Part shown: piece after piece, positions 16,694-24,946 of the stretch
How positions within the stretch are numbered: the first letter of the stretch is position 1
Layout of the letters: each line of letters starts with the position of its first letter
From: Trinickia violacea
GTDB taxonomy: Bacteria > Pseudomonadota > Gammaproteobacteria > Burkholderiales > Burkholderiaceae
Reading direction: 5' to 3'
Assembly: GCF_005280735.1 (NCBI RefSeq)
Contig: NZ_CP040077.1
Span: 248,001 to 312,000 of the forward strand
Length of the DNA: 64,000 bases
Translations under genes and position numbers: made by a program
Notes under the pieces: generated by a model
The model's database searches: none
The model's input: the letters and a program-made list of their open reading frames with translations, nothing else
Told to the model about the DNA's origin: nothing

Positions 16694-19182
16694 AGAACTA
16701 CATCGGAATCGACCTGGGAACGACGAACAGTGCAATCTGCGCGTATGACGGTGAAAGTCTGCGGTTGTTCAAGAGCCCTGAGCAGAACAACGTCACGCCG
16801 TCGGCCATATTCATCGACAAGCGCAACAACAAATATTTCGGCAAACGTGCATACGACAACGCCGCTCGCAATCCAGAAAACGCTGCGACCATATTCAAGC
16901 GCTTAATGGGCACCAGCACGCCAGTCCGCCTGCCAGGGCTTGATTTGACGATGACCCCGGAAGAGTGCTCCGCCGAAATCCTGCGCGTGCTATTCGGATA
17001 CCTGCCCGAGGAAATCCGCAATGCTCCGGATACCGGGACAGTGATTACTGTTCCTGCGGCCTTCAATCAGATGCAGAAGGACGCAACGATGGCTGCTGCT
17101 GAAAAGGCTGGGCTGGGAAGCGTCGCCCTCATGCAGGAGCCCGTCGCCGCCGTCATGAGCGTCATGCGCCACCGCAAAAGCGACGGAATGTTCCTGGTCT
17201 ACGATTTAGGTGGCGGAACCCTTGACATCGCCATCGCTGAGAGCATCAGCGGGCGAGTCAGTCTCTTATCACACGGCGGCATTGCGATGTGTGGCGGACG
17301 GGATTTCGACCGCCTGTTGCTCGACAATGTTGTTAAACCTTGGCTTCTCGCGAACTTCGACTTGCCGGAAAATTTCTCCACCGACAAACACTACGCGACC
17401 CTGCGCCACCTGGCCATTTGGGCGGCCGAGAAAGCGAAGATCGAGCTTTCGTCTAGCGATGAGGCGGTGATCGCGCTCGACGACAGCGAACTGCGAGTGC
17501 GCGATGAGTCCGGAACGGATATCTACCTTGACATCGCCATAACCCGGGAGCGCTTCGACGAGTTGATCTCCGAGAAAGTCGGGGAATCTATCGCCGCGGC
17601 ACGCGAGGCAATGGTCAAGGCCGGACTGAGTCCCCATGACATTGGACGCGTAGTATTCGTAGGAGGGCCGACCCAATACAAGCCGCTTCGCGACAAGGTG
17701 GCCTTCGAGCTGGGTATCGCGGCATCCACTGATGTCGACCCGATGACAGCCGTGGCCGAAGGCGCTGCTGTATTCGCAGAATCGATCGACTGGGCAAGCC
17801 AAAACCGAGGCCGAAAAAGTGGACGCGGGTCGCTGGCTGCCGGCGGTGCGCTCGATTTGTCCTTCAACTTTCAGGCACGCACGCCCGACTTAAAGGCCAA
17901 GTTGATTGCCAAGGTAGGTGGCAAGGCGGCGGACGGCACCGCCTTCCAAATTGACAGTCTGGATACTGGGTGGACCTCGGGTCGAGTCGTCCTCAGAGAT
18001 GGCGCGACAATTGAAGTCCCGCTCGCTAAACCCGGCGAGAATCTGTTCAAAGTGTTCGTGTTCGATGCCGCAGGCGGGTCGGTGAAGTTGCCTGAGGACA
18101 AACTCGCGATTTCGAGGACTGCAGCGCAGATTGATGCGATTCCCGCCTCCCATTCCATAGGAGTGGAAGCCCGAGAGAAAATCGGCGGTCGGGTCGTCTT
18201 GGACTACCTGGTTCGTGAGGGCGACCAGCTCCCTAAAAGCGGCAGCAAGACCTTCAAGGCCGAGGAGTCCCTGCGCGCCGACGCAGCTGGATCGATCAAG
18301 TTCAAGCTATGGGAGGGGGCGATCGAGGATCCAGTTTCGGACAATGAGTTTATTGGCATGTTCGAGATCAAGGGAACGGACTTCTCCGATGGTGTGATCG
18401 CCAAGGGCGCTGATTTACTGTGCGAATACGAGGTGCTTGACTCCGGCAACATCGTTCTCGAGGTTACCGTCCCCTCCATCGGCGGCTCCTTTCACAGCGG
18501 CCGCAACTTCTATTCGCGCCAGGAAGGGCAGATCGACTATAGCAAGGCGGCCAAGCGCATCGAGGACGAATCTGAGCGCGTCGGTCGCCGGCTCCAGGAA
18601 ATCTCACTTCAGGTCCACGACTCGCGCCTCGATCAGGCAAGCAACCGGCTAGAACGGGCATCTAGCTTAGGCGGCGAGAGCGATCCCGAGTCTGCCAAGC
18701 AAGCAATGGACGACGTCCGGGAGGCAAAAAAACTTCTGGCGCAAGCGCGCAAGGAGCACCTTGCGGTCATCCGTCGGATGGAGCTGGACAAAGCTGTCGA
18801 ATTCTTCGACTCGGTCATTCGGAAATTCGCACGGCCCGCGGAGGGCGGAGCGTTTGACAACCTCGCTAAAACAGCTCAGCGCGCGATCGACAACAACAGC
18901 GGCGATTTCGAGTCGCTCCTTGATGAGATGCGTGGAAGAAACTTCTCAATCCTCTGGCGTCAGGACTGGTTTGTCATCGACCGACTCAAATGGTTTTCAG
19001 AGCGCGCATTCGAGTTTTCCGATGCCGCACAGCATGACCAGCTGTGCCGTCTCGGACGTGAAGCTCGGGAGTCAAATGACATCGACAGGTTGCGACAGAT
19101 CGTCGGTCAGCTCGACTTGATCCGGGTTGTCACCTCGAACGAGGATGATCTGCTCGCGGGATCGAACATTCTGGTGGGGTAA
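16690..19182 (+). CDS. Hsp70 (DnaK-like) chaperone with long C-terminal extension
   Basis: 830 residues, versus about 640 for DnaK. The ATPase domain is well kept: IGIDLGTTNSAI at 5-16, KRLMG (the DnaK K70 region) near 75, QEPVAA near 150, DLGGGTLDIAI near 172 and VVFVGGPTQYKPLRDKV near 320. The usual linker DVLLLDVTP is absent. The substrate-binding half (about 390-610) is beta-rich and divergent. The last 220 residues are helical with coiled-coil character. The gene is coupled to the GrpE-like gene upstream (4-bp overlap) and lies 2 bp before an AAA+ gene. It is a dedicated Hsp70, not the housekeeping DnaK. Confidence 0.92.
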   Translation: MKNYIGIDLGTTNSAICAYDGESLRLFKSPEQNNVTPSAIFIDKRNNKYFGKRAYDNAARNPENAATIFKRLMGTSTPVRLPGLDLTMTPEECSAEILRVLFGYLPEEIRNAPDTGTVITVPAAFNQMQKDATMAAAEKAGLGSVALMQEPVAAVMSVMRHRKSDGMFLVYDLGGGTLDIAIAESISGRVSLLSHGGIAMCGGRDFDRLLLDNVVKPWLLANFDLPENFSTDKHYATLRHLAIWAAEKAKIELSSSDEAVIALDDSELRVRDESGTDIYLDIAITRERFDELISEKVGESIAAAREAMVKAGLSPHDIGRVVFVGGPTQYKPLRDKVAFELGIAASTDVDPMTAVAEGAAVFAESIDWASQNRGRKSGRGSLAAGGALDLSFNFQARTPDLKAKLIAKVGGKAADGTAFQIDSLDTGWTSGRVVLRDGATIEVPLAKPGENLFKVFVFDAAGGSVKLPEDKLAISRTAAQIDAIPASHSIGVEAREKIGGRVVLDYLVREGDQLPKSGSKTFKAEESLRADAAGSIKFKLWEGAIEDPVSDNEFIGMFEIKGTDFSDGVIAKGADLLCEYEVLDSGNIVLEVTVPSIGGSFHSGRNFYSRQEGQIDYSKAAKRIEDESERVGRRLQEISLQVHDSRLDQASNRLERASSLGGESDPESAKQAMDDVREAKKLLAQARKEHLAVIRRMELDKAVEFFDSVIRKFARPAEGGAFDNLAKTAQRAIDNNSGDFESLLDEMRGRNFSILWRQDWFVIDRLKWFSERAFEFSDAAQHDQLCRLGREARESNDIDRLRQIVGQLDLIRVVTSNEDDLLAGSNILVG

Positions 19183-19184
19183 TT

Positions 19185-20648
19185 GTGGCACTCGAGAGCT
19201 GGTTGCCAATCGGATACATACTACCGGACGGCGCGAGTTGCGGGCGCCCGCTCCACGCAGCCGCAAACTGGCAAATCGTCGAGACTCGCGGCGGCGGAAA
19301 TGCATTGATCTCTCGGGAGGACTTGTTCACCAAGTGGTTGTCCTCCGGACTGATTGAGCTCGGTGACTTCTACCGGTTCACGTTCGGGGCCGAGACCTAT
19401 CACGAGGTTTCCTCCGGCCCGAGCCAACTGCTTGCGCCACTGTCCGATTGCCGCTCACCCAACAATAAGAATGAGGCCCTCACGTTCGCTACTGCCCTGC
19501 GCGAGACTCGCGCGATCGACCCGGACAGCGCTCTTCACGACTCCATCTACGTCGAAAGATTCAGCCGCCTGCTACCCACCTATCGGACCATCTCACGCGT
19601 AGAGGACGACGTCGTGCTCGGCTCTTTGCTGACCGGCGGCGCGCAGGTTTCCGCCAAGTCGTTCCGGCGCCTGCACCAGATGCTCACGTGGATCGGAGCC
19701 GGGAACCTTCGCGAAGTCATCGCAGCGGCGCGAATCGACATTGCCGATGACGACTCGCCTACCGATGCGGTCAGAGTCGCTAATCTTCCGGATTCCCGGA
19801 AACACGAGACTAAGCCAGAGGAGAACGCTGCTGCTGGCTCCATTGTGAAGCGCGAGGCTGGCATGAGCTTGGGTAAACCGTTCGAATTAATCGGACGCCC
19901 GCAGCTCGAGTCCTTCTTCAATGAGCACGTCGTCGATATCGTTCGTTACAAGGACCGCTACCGCGCGCTGGGCATCGATTTTCCCTCGGCGACTGTGCTG
20001 CACGGCCCGCCAGGGTGCGGAAAGACCTTTGCGGTCGAGCAACTGGTTGAGTATCTAGGATGGCCGAGTTTCCAAATTGATGCATCCTCCGTTGCGAGCC
20101 CCTACATCCACGAAACCAGCCGAAAGGTTTCCGAGATGTTTGACAAAGCAATGCAAAACGCGCCGTCAGTGTTGGTGATTGACGAAATGGAGGCGTTTCT
20201 GGCCGACCGGGAAATTGGCGGAGGCGGGGGCCACCACCGGGTCGAGGAGGTCGCCGAATTCTTGCGGCGCATCCCCGAGGCTATCAAAAACGAGGTTCTG
20301 ATCATTGCGATGACTAACCGGGTGGAGATGATTGATCCCGCGATCATGCGCCGCGGTCGGTTTGACAATGTCATCGAGGTCGCCTATCCGGACGAGGTTG
20401 AGGTGGCGGCATTGCTCGTAAAGTTGCTGGCAACCCTACCGAAGGACCAGACCGTCGATCCACTGCTTTTGGCCAAGGCGCTCGCGGGTCGTCCACTTTC
20501 AGACGCCGCGTTTGTGGTTCGCGAAGGTGCGCGGCTATCTGCGCGCGCTGGGAGCGACATGCTTGGCCAAGACTTCCTCCTCGCCGCACTCGAAGCCGCG
20601 CCGTCACGCACCGGGGAGGACTCCGAGCGGCGCATCGGATTCGTCTGA
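19185..20648 (+). CDS. AAA+ ATPase (Cdc48/FtsH-like) of the Hsp70 operon
   Basis: 487 residues, GTG start two bases after the Hsp70 stop. Residues 1-225 are an N-terminal domain of unknown fold, perhaps for client or partner binding. The AAA+ module has Walker A GPPGCGKT at 274-281, Walker B VLVIDEMEAF near 328, sensor 1 IAMTNR near 370 and arginine-finger-like MRRGRFD near 382. A helical lid follows (SDAAFVVREGARLSARAG). It is likely to be an unfoldase or disassembly motor working on substrates handed over by the Hsp70. Membership of the operon is shown by the 2-bp spacing. Confidence 0.88.
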   Translation: MALESWLPIGYILPDGASCGRPLHAAANWQIVETRGGGNALISREDLFTKWLSSGLIELGDFYRFTFGAETYHEVSSGPSQLLAPLSDCRSPNNKNEALTFATALRETRAIDPDSALHDSIYVERFSRLLPTYRTISRVEDDVVLGSLLTGGAQVSAKSFRRLHQMLTWIGAGNLREVIAAARIDIADDDSPTDAVRVANLPDSRKHETKPEENAAAGSIVKREAGMSLGKPFELIGRPQLESFFNEHVVDIVRYKDRYRALGIDFPSATVLHGPPGCGKTFAVEQLVEYLGWPSFQIDASSVASPYIHETSRKVSEMFDKAMQNAPSVLVIDEMEAFLADREIGGGGGHHRVEEVAEFLRRIPEAIKNEVLIIAMTNRVEMIDPAIMRRGRFDNVIEVAYPDEVEVAALLVKLLATLPKDQTVDPLLLAKALAGRPLSDAAFVVREGARLSARAGSDMLGQDFLLAALEAAPSRTGEDSERRIGFV

Positions 20649-20742
20649 ATCGGCGCCGAACTCCACTATCGGCAACTACGAGACACAATATGCACTGCGG
20701 CTAGTGGCGATTTGACCCAAGGGACGAAGAAACGAGATTGAG

Positions 20743-22392
20743 ATGAGCAAGAAAACGAACGAGACGTCCCTGCACGCTAGCCCGTTCTGTGTCCTTGGTG
20801 TCACCACTCGCGATGATCGACGGAAGATCGTCGCGATGGCCGAAGAACGCGCCCTGCAACTAGATGATGACGTTTGTCAGAAGGCTCGCTCCGACTTGAC
20901 TAATCCTAGGACGAGGCTCTCAGCGGAAATGGCTTGGTTGCCTGGGGTCGCGCCGAGGGTCGCCGAGAACATGATTCGCGCCCTTTCCGAAGATCCCGAG
21001 GGTGCCAGGTTCACACGGGGGCTCCCCGGCCTGCCGCGAGCAAACCTTATGGCGGCTGCCTGCGAATTAGTTCCGGACAACGAGCCCGTCTCGTCCGTGG
21101 CGGAGTTCATTCGAGATTTTGCCGAAATTGTCGAATCCATCGATCCGGAGAAGGTGCTCCGCGACGTAAACGAAGATCGCAGCGTTTCCGGATTTCCTCA
21201 GGTTCAGGGAGCGGAAATAATCGAGCAGGAGCTCTCTGCGCGGCGCAGGGCATACCGGGTGGCCCTGAAGAACCTTCTTGACACGATGGAGCCGGCAAGA
21301 TTGATTGAAACGATGACTGAGGTCGTGCGTAGAACCACTGATGGCGGGAGGACGCACGCACCCATGCTGATTGACGACCTTGTTGACAGCTACGAGGTAG
21401 AGACCCAAGGCTTCCTGCAGAAGGAGGCGCAGAACGTCTCAGCCCTGATCAAACAGGCTCGCGAAGCAGCGCCGAGAGGAGCCTTGGCAGTCGATCCGAT
21501 CCTCGACCGGCTCGAAAAGGTGGCTCGCAATTGGCACGGCGTCGCGCTACCGATTCTGACTAGCGCAATGTCCCGCGGGACGGTCCACCGCCCGAGTCAG
21601 GACACCGCCTGGGAGATGCGGGGCTTGTCCCTCACGTTGAACAACGAGCACGGGATGCTTAATCAGGCCGACCGGATGACCCATCTGTTGCGCCAATTGT
21701 TCGCTGAGCTCCCGGACGTCGCAGAGAAGCTCGGTGAGGATGCTGAGGCGCTTGATGGATTGCGACGGCAGGCCGACGAGCAAGCTCGTAATAACGAGCA
21801 GTGGGAACGCGAGATCACCTTTCGCGCCGACGTTGGACTGCTATTCAAGGAGGAACTTGCGATTTCGCCGCGCGGCATCCGCTGGAAGGGAGGCCACATT
21901 CCCCTGGATTCGGTAACGCGGGTCCGTTGGGGTGCCGTGCGGAAGTCGGTCAACGGCGTCCCAACCGGAACTGACTACACGATCGGCTTCGGCGACAGCC
22001 GCTCCGACCAGCGCGTCGAGCTGCGCAATGAAGCTACCTACTCAGGCTTTACGGGAGCGTTGTGGCGGGCCGTCTGCGTACGGCTGATATTTGAGACGAT
22101 TGCCGCTCTCGAGAAAGGGCAATCCTTTTCCTTCGGGGACATCGTGGTGGAGAACGACGCCGTCACGCTGGTCCGGCACAAGTTCATGGGGTCCGAGCGT
22201 GTGCGCCTTGGGTGGCATGAAGTCCATGTTTGGAGTGCCAATGGCAGTTTTCTGATCGGTAAGCGGGATGACAAGAAGGTCTACGGGTCGGCGTCCTACA
22301 TCAACGGGTGGAACACGCACATCCTCGAGCACCTCGTCCGCGGCGGCTTCAAGAAAGGTGTCCGGAAGCTAAGCGACTACCTCAAGGATTGA
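20743..22392 (+). CDS. J-like protein lacking HPD, with PH-like C-terminal half
   Basis: 549 residues. Residues 13-75 (FCVLGVTTRDDRRKIVAMAE, then NPRTRLSAEMAWLPG) have the order and spacing of a J domain (LGV, helix, helix, nPr.R...E), but the HPD tripeptide is missing. Residues 80-370 are helical. Residues 375-545 are beta-rich with two similar blocks (ELAISPRGIRWKGGHIPLDS and DAVTLVRHKFMGSERVRLGW) that look like PH-type folds. It may be an adaptor that brings clients to the Hsp70 without classical J stimulation. It is 94 bp after the AAA+ gene and 3 bp before the membrane-protein gene. Confidence 0.7.
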   Translation: MSKKTNETSLHASPFCVLGVTTRDDRRKIVAMAEERALQLDDDVCQKARSDLTNPRTRLSAEMAWLPGVAPRVAENMIRALSEDPEGARFTRGLPGLPRANLMAAACELVPDNEPVSSVAEFIRDFAEIVESIDPEKVLRDVNEDRSVSGFPQVQGAEIIEQELSARRRAYRVALKNLLDTMEPARLIETMTEVVRRTTDGGRTHAPMLIDDLVDSYEVETQGFLQKEAQNVSALIKQAREAAPRGALAVDPILDRLEKVARNWHGVALPILTSAMSRGTVHRPSQDTAWEMRGLSLTLNNEHGMLNQADRMTHLLRQLFAELPDVAEKLGEDAEALDGLRRQADEQARNNEQWEREITFRADVGLLFKEELAISPRGIRWKGGHIPLDSVTRVRWGAVRKSVNGVPTGTDYTIGFGDSRSDQRVELRNEATYSGFTGALWRAVCVRLIFETIAALEKGQSFSFGDIVVENDAVTLVRHKFMGSERVRLGWHEVHVWSANGSFLIGKRDDKKVYGSASYINGWNTHILEHLVRGGFKKGVRKLSDYLKD

Positions 22393-22395
22393 TAG

Positions 22396-23982
22396 ATGAT
22401 GGCGAACGATAATGGAAAGAAGGGATTTGCAGGGCTGGACTCGATGATTTCAGACGTCGCGTCCGCGCCGGAGTCTTCCGCGCCGGCGAATCCCCCAGAG
22501 ACCGCGGAGCCTTCCCAGATCTTTACGGGATCGCCGGTAGCAGGCTCTAGATCTGGTGGCTCCCGTGAAATGTGGGGTGTCGCAATTGCTGTTGCGATCG
22601 CGCTCTTCGCCTGGCTGGTGATCTCAAACAAACCGCCGCAGCCGCGTCCACCGACAGCCTACGAAGCGACTGCCCCGAGCACAATGGCGGCCCCCACCAC
22701 CGACGAGGCCGTCTCACCATCAACGGTTCCATCCAATGGCAACGCGCTCACCGTGGCGCAGAACGGAACAGTGCCTTCTTACTCCTCATACGAGGAAACC
22801 GTGCCACCTGTAGGCACTGGGCTGACGCTGGAGCGGCCACAGATTCGTTATTGCCTCTCGGAAAGAATCCGGATGGAAGCGTGGCAAGGACAGCTAAACA
22901 TAAATTCACAGACTTCGGTGGATGCGTTTAACGCGTCGGTGAACGATTACAACGCCCGCTGCTCGAATTACCGCTACCGCAGCGGTGATCTTGAAAGTGT
23001 CCGCGCGGAGGTCGAGTCGAACCGTGCGGCTCTGGCGCAGCAGGGAGTGTCCAGGGCCGCGAGCGTGAATGCATCAGCGCCTGTCGAACAGAATTTACCG
23101 GCTATCAGAACGAGCTTTGATTGCACAAAGGCGCGTTCGGACGCAGAGCATCTTATTTGCAACGACGCGCAACTTGCGGCGGCCGATGTCGATCTGGCAA
23201 ATCTCTTTGCCAGTGCAAAAGCGGTGGCTGCAGACCAGGTTGCGTTTAAGGAGCACACGCGGGAGCAATGGAACTACCGCGAGCGTAATTGCCACGACCG
23301 TGATTGCCTCGTTCAGTGGTATGCAGAGCAGCGGCAGTGGCTAACGAACGTCGTGAGTAATTCAAATGTGCCCACTCAGCCGGAGGAGACGGCAAGCTCG
23401 CCGTCGGTCGCCGCGCCAGCAGGAAATTGTGTGACCACTGCCGAATGCGCAAAGGCAATGCTGGTATTTGCAGGCTCCGAAAATCTTGCGGGTGCAATGG
23501 ATGCAGCAAGGACGATCGATTTACTACCCAAACCGCAACGGGGCGACCGCGCAACAGCTCGGAAGCTCAATCAAGATGCGCTTTCCGCGCTCAATGCATC
23601 TAGGCCCGACGACGCGGTGAAACTGCTCGAGCAGGCAAATCAGGCAGACCCCGGCGATGAGGAGATTGCTAGCAACCTCGCTTATGCATATGCTGCGGAT
23701 GGCCAACTGGCAAAGTCCGAGGACACTGCTGTTCTCGCGCTGTCGCTTAATCCGCGGCGAACGGCCGTTTGGGCGCCGTTGGCAGTTACGCTAGCCAAGG
23801 AAAATCGCCTCGACCAGGCGACAGAGGCAATGTGGCTCGCATATCAATTCTCAGCCGATAAACAAAAGACGCTGAATTTCATTGATTCCCGTCTTGCCCT
23901 GGAGACGGATCCAGCGGTGGTGAAAATGTATTCCTCAAGTAAAGATTGGCTTATGAAAAATACAAAGCCGACTTTTCACTGA
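22396..23982 (+). CDS. Membrane protein with LprI-like (DUF1311) and TPR regions
   Basis: 528 residues. A short N-terminal tail is followed by one membrane helix at about 55-75 (MWGVAIAVAIALFAWLVIS), so most of the protein is periplasmic. At about 237-315 lies an LprI/DUF1311-type domain with paired Cys (FDCTKARSDAEHLICND, then RERNCHDRDCLVQWY). The C-terminal 150 residues form TPR-like repeats (LEQANQADPGDEEIASNLAYAYAADGQL). The LprI family includes lysozyme inhibitors and periplasmic binding domains. As last gene of the Hsp70 operon it may connect the cytosolic chaperones with the envelope. Confidence 0.75.
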   Translation: MMANDNGKKGFAGLDSMISDVASAPESSAPANPPETAEPSQIFTGSPVAGSRSGGSREMWGVAIAVAIALFAWLVISNKPPQPRPPTAYEATAPSTMAAPTTDEAVSPSTVPSNGNALTVAQNGTVPSYSSYEETVPPVGTGLTLERPQIRYCLSERIRMEAWQGQLNINSQTSVDAFNASVNDYNARCSNYRYRSGDLESVRAEVESNRAALAQQGVSRAASVNASAPVEQNLPAIRTSFDCTKARSDAEHLICNDAQLAAADVDLANLFASAKAVAADQVAFKEHTREQWNYRERNCHDRDCLVQWYAEQRQWLTNVVSNSNVPTQPEETASSPSVAAPAGNCVTTAECAKAMLVFAGSENLAGAMDAARTIDLLPKPQRGDRATARKLNQDALSALNASRPDDAVKLLEQANQADPGDEEIASNLAYAYAADGQLAKSEDTAVLALSLNPRRTAVWAPLAVTLAKENRLDQATEAMWLAYQFSADKQKTLNFIDSRLALETDPAVVKMYSSSKDWLMKNTKPTFH

Positions 23983-24084
23983 AAGTCGCTGGAATGGCGG
24001 TCGAAGGCAGCTGAAAGCACCAGGTCGCAAGGCTCTCTGCTCCCACAGCGGTGTCGAAGCTTGACCGGCTTGGATGCGAGCCAT

Positions 24085-24345
24085 CGGCTATCGATGTGCT
24101 TGCATCACATGCGGGGTTGTATGGAGTGGCAGCTCGGGCACCTCGACCACTGGATGGCGGAAATCGAAACACTGGCAGTCATCGAACTGGGGGCGGGCAA
24201 GCAAGACCATTCCGACTGTACGTCACCGCAGCAAGCGAAGCGGTCCGCGCGTCGTCGGCATCAATCCAGGCGACTTCGCCATCGCTCTGCACATCGGGGT
24301 CGGACTGGCCGGCATGCGCTCCAGATGCGTCGGCATATTGATTCG
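24085..24345 (+). pseudogene. Decayed Sir2-family gene (C-terminal part, frameshifted)
   Basis: Two frames together give a Sir2 C-terminus. From 24121 one reads HLDHWMAEIETLAVIELGAG; from about 24200, in another frame, KTIPTVRHRSKRSGPRVV followed by GINPGDFAIALHIGVGLAG. These align with the intact Sir2 at 1552 (RLRTWLGTVAKPVVIELGAG, then GALIRINLSE...VGDGVGI). A CxxC-like remnant (CACITC) lies just before. At least one frameshift and an internal deletion make it non-functional. Confidence 0.75.
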
Positions 24346-24541
24346 TTGCTGGCAATGTGAGACGTCGCCCGCGGCGTACTGCGGCGGCGTCCGGCTGCGG
24401 CCTTGGCGCAGAAGTCGGCCTGCCTGGACAATGCAGTAATACTGAACACTTCAGAGACCGGGCAACACAATGAGCGCCGTCCGCCGATGGCGGGGAGGAC
24501 GCGTCTGCATCGATCATTGACGTTGCTGGCGCGAGCATCTG

Positions 24542-24850
24542 ATGCCCCGCATCCTGCCCGAAAGCTGGCAGGCCGTGCAGCTAATCAGCGGCATGCAGCG
24601 GGAAATCGAGACGCCGCACCTTCTCGAATAATCCCTTCCCGATGCCTACGCGGTATACCATTCGGTTCACTGGACGAGACTCGGGAAAGGCTCGTCCGTT
24701 GTCAGCGAACTCGATTTCGTCGCGGTAGCGACGTCGGGGCGGATCCTGGTCATTGAGCAGAACTCAGGGTTGCCGGTAGAGACCGCAGCCGGCCTAACCG
24801 AGGCCTGCGTTGGCACCACCAAAAGTGTGGCGATCCAGCTGTCCCGTTCG
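24542..24850 (+). pseudogene. Decayed NERD-domain helicase gene (N-terminal fragment)
   Basis: From an ATG at 24542 the frame reads 29 codons, meets a stop (TAA), then continues in the same frame with SLPDAYAVYHSVHWTRLGKG and SELDFVAVATSGRILVIEQN. It matches the NERD start of the intact gene at 3501 almost residue by residue (GLPDTYVVYHGVHWTQLNKG; EADFVVISPSGRALVIEQK); the catalytic Lys is changed to Asn. Similarity ends near 24850, with the helicase part missing. With the Sir2 relic just upstream this is a dead second copy of the Sir2 / NERD pair. Confidence 0.85.
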
Positions 24851-24946
24851 GTGCATGCCCCGCAGTGGCGGCTGTGGGGCGCATCCTCGGGCGGGAACCG
24901 TATCCCGAATTCAGCCGCGATTCGCATCGCGAGCGCATCCGGGGGC

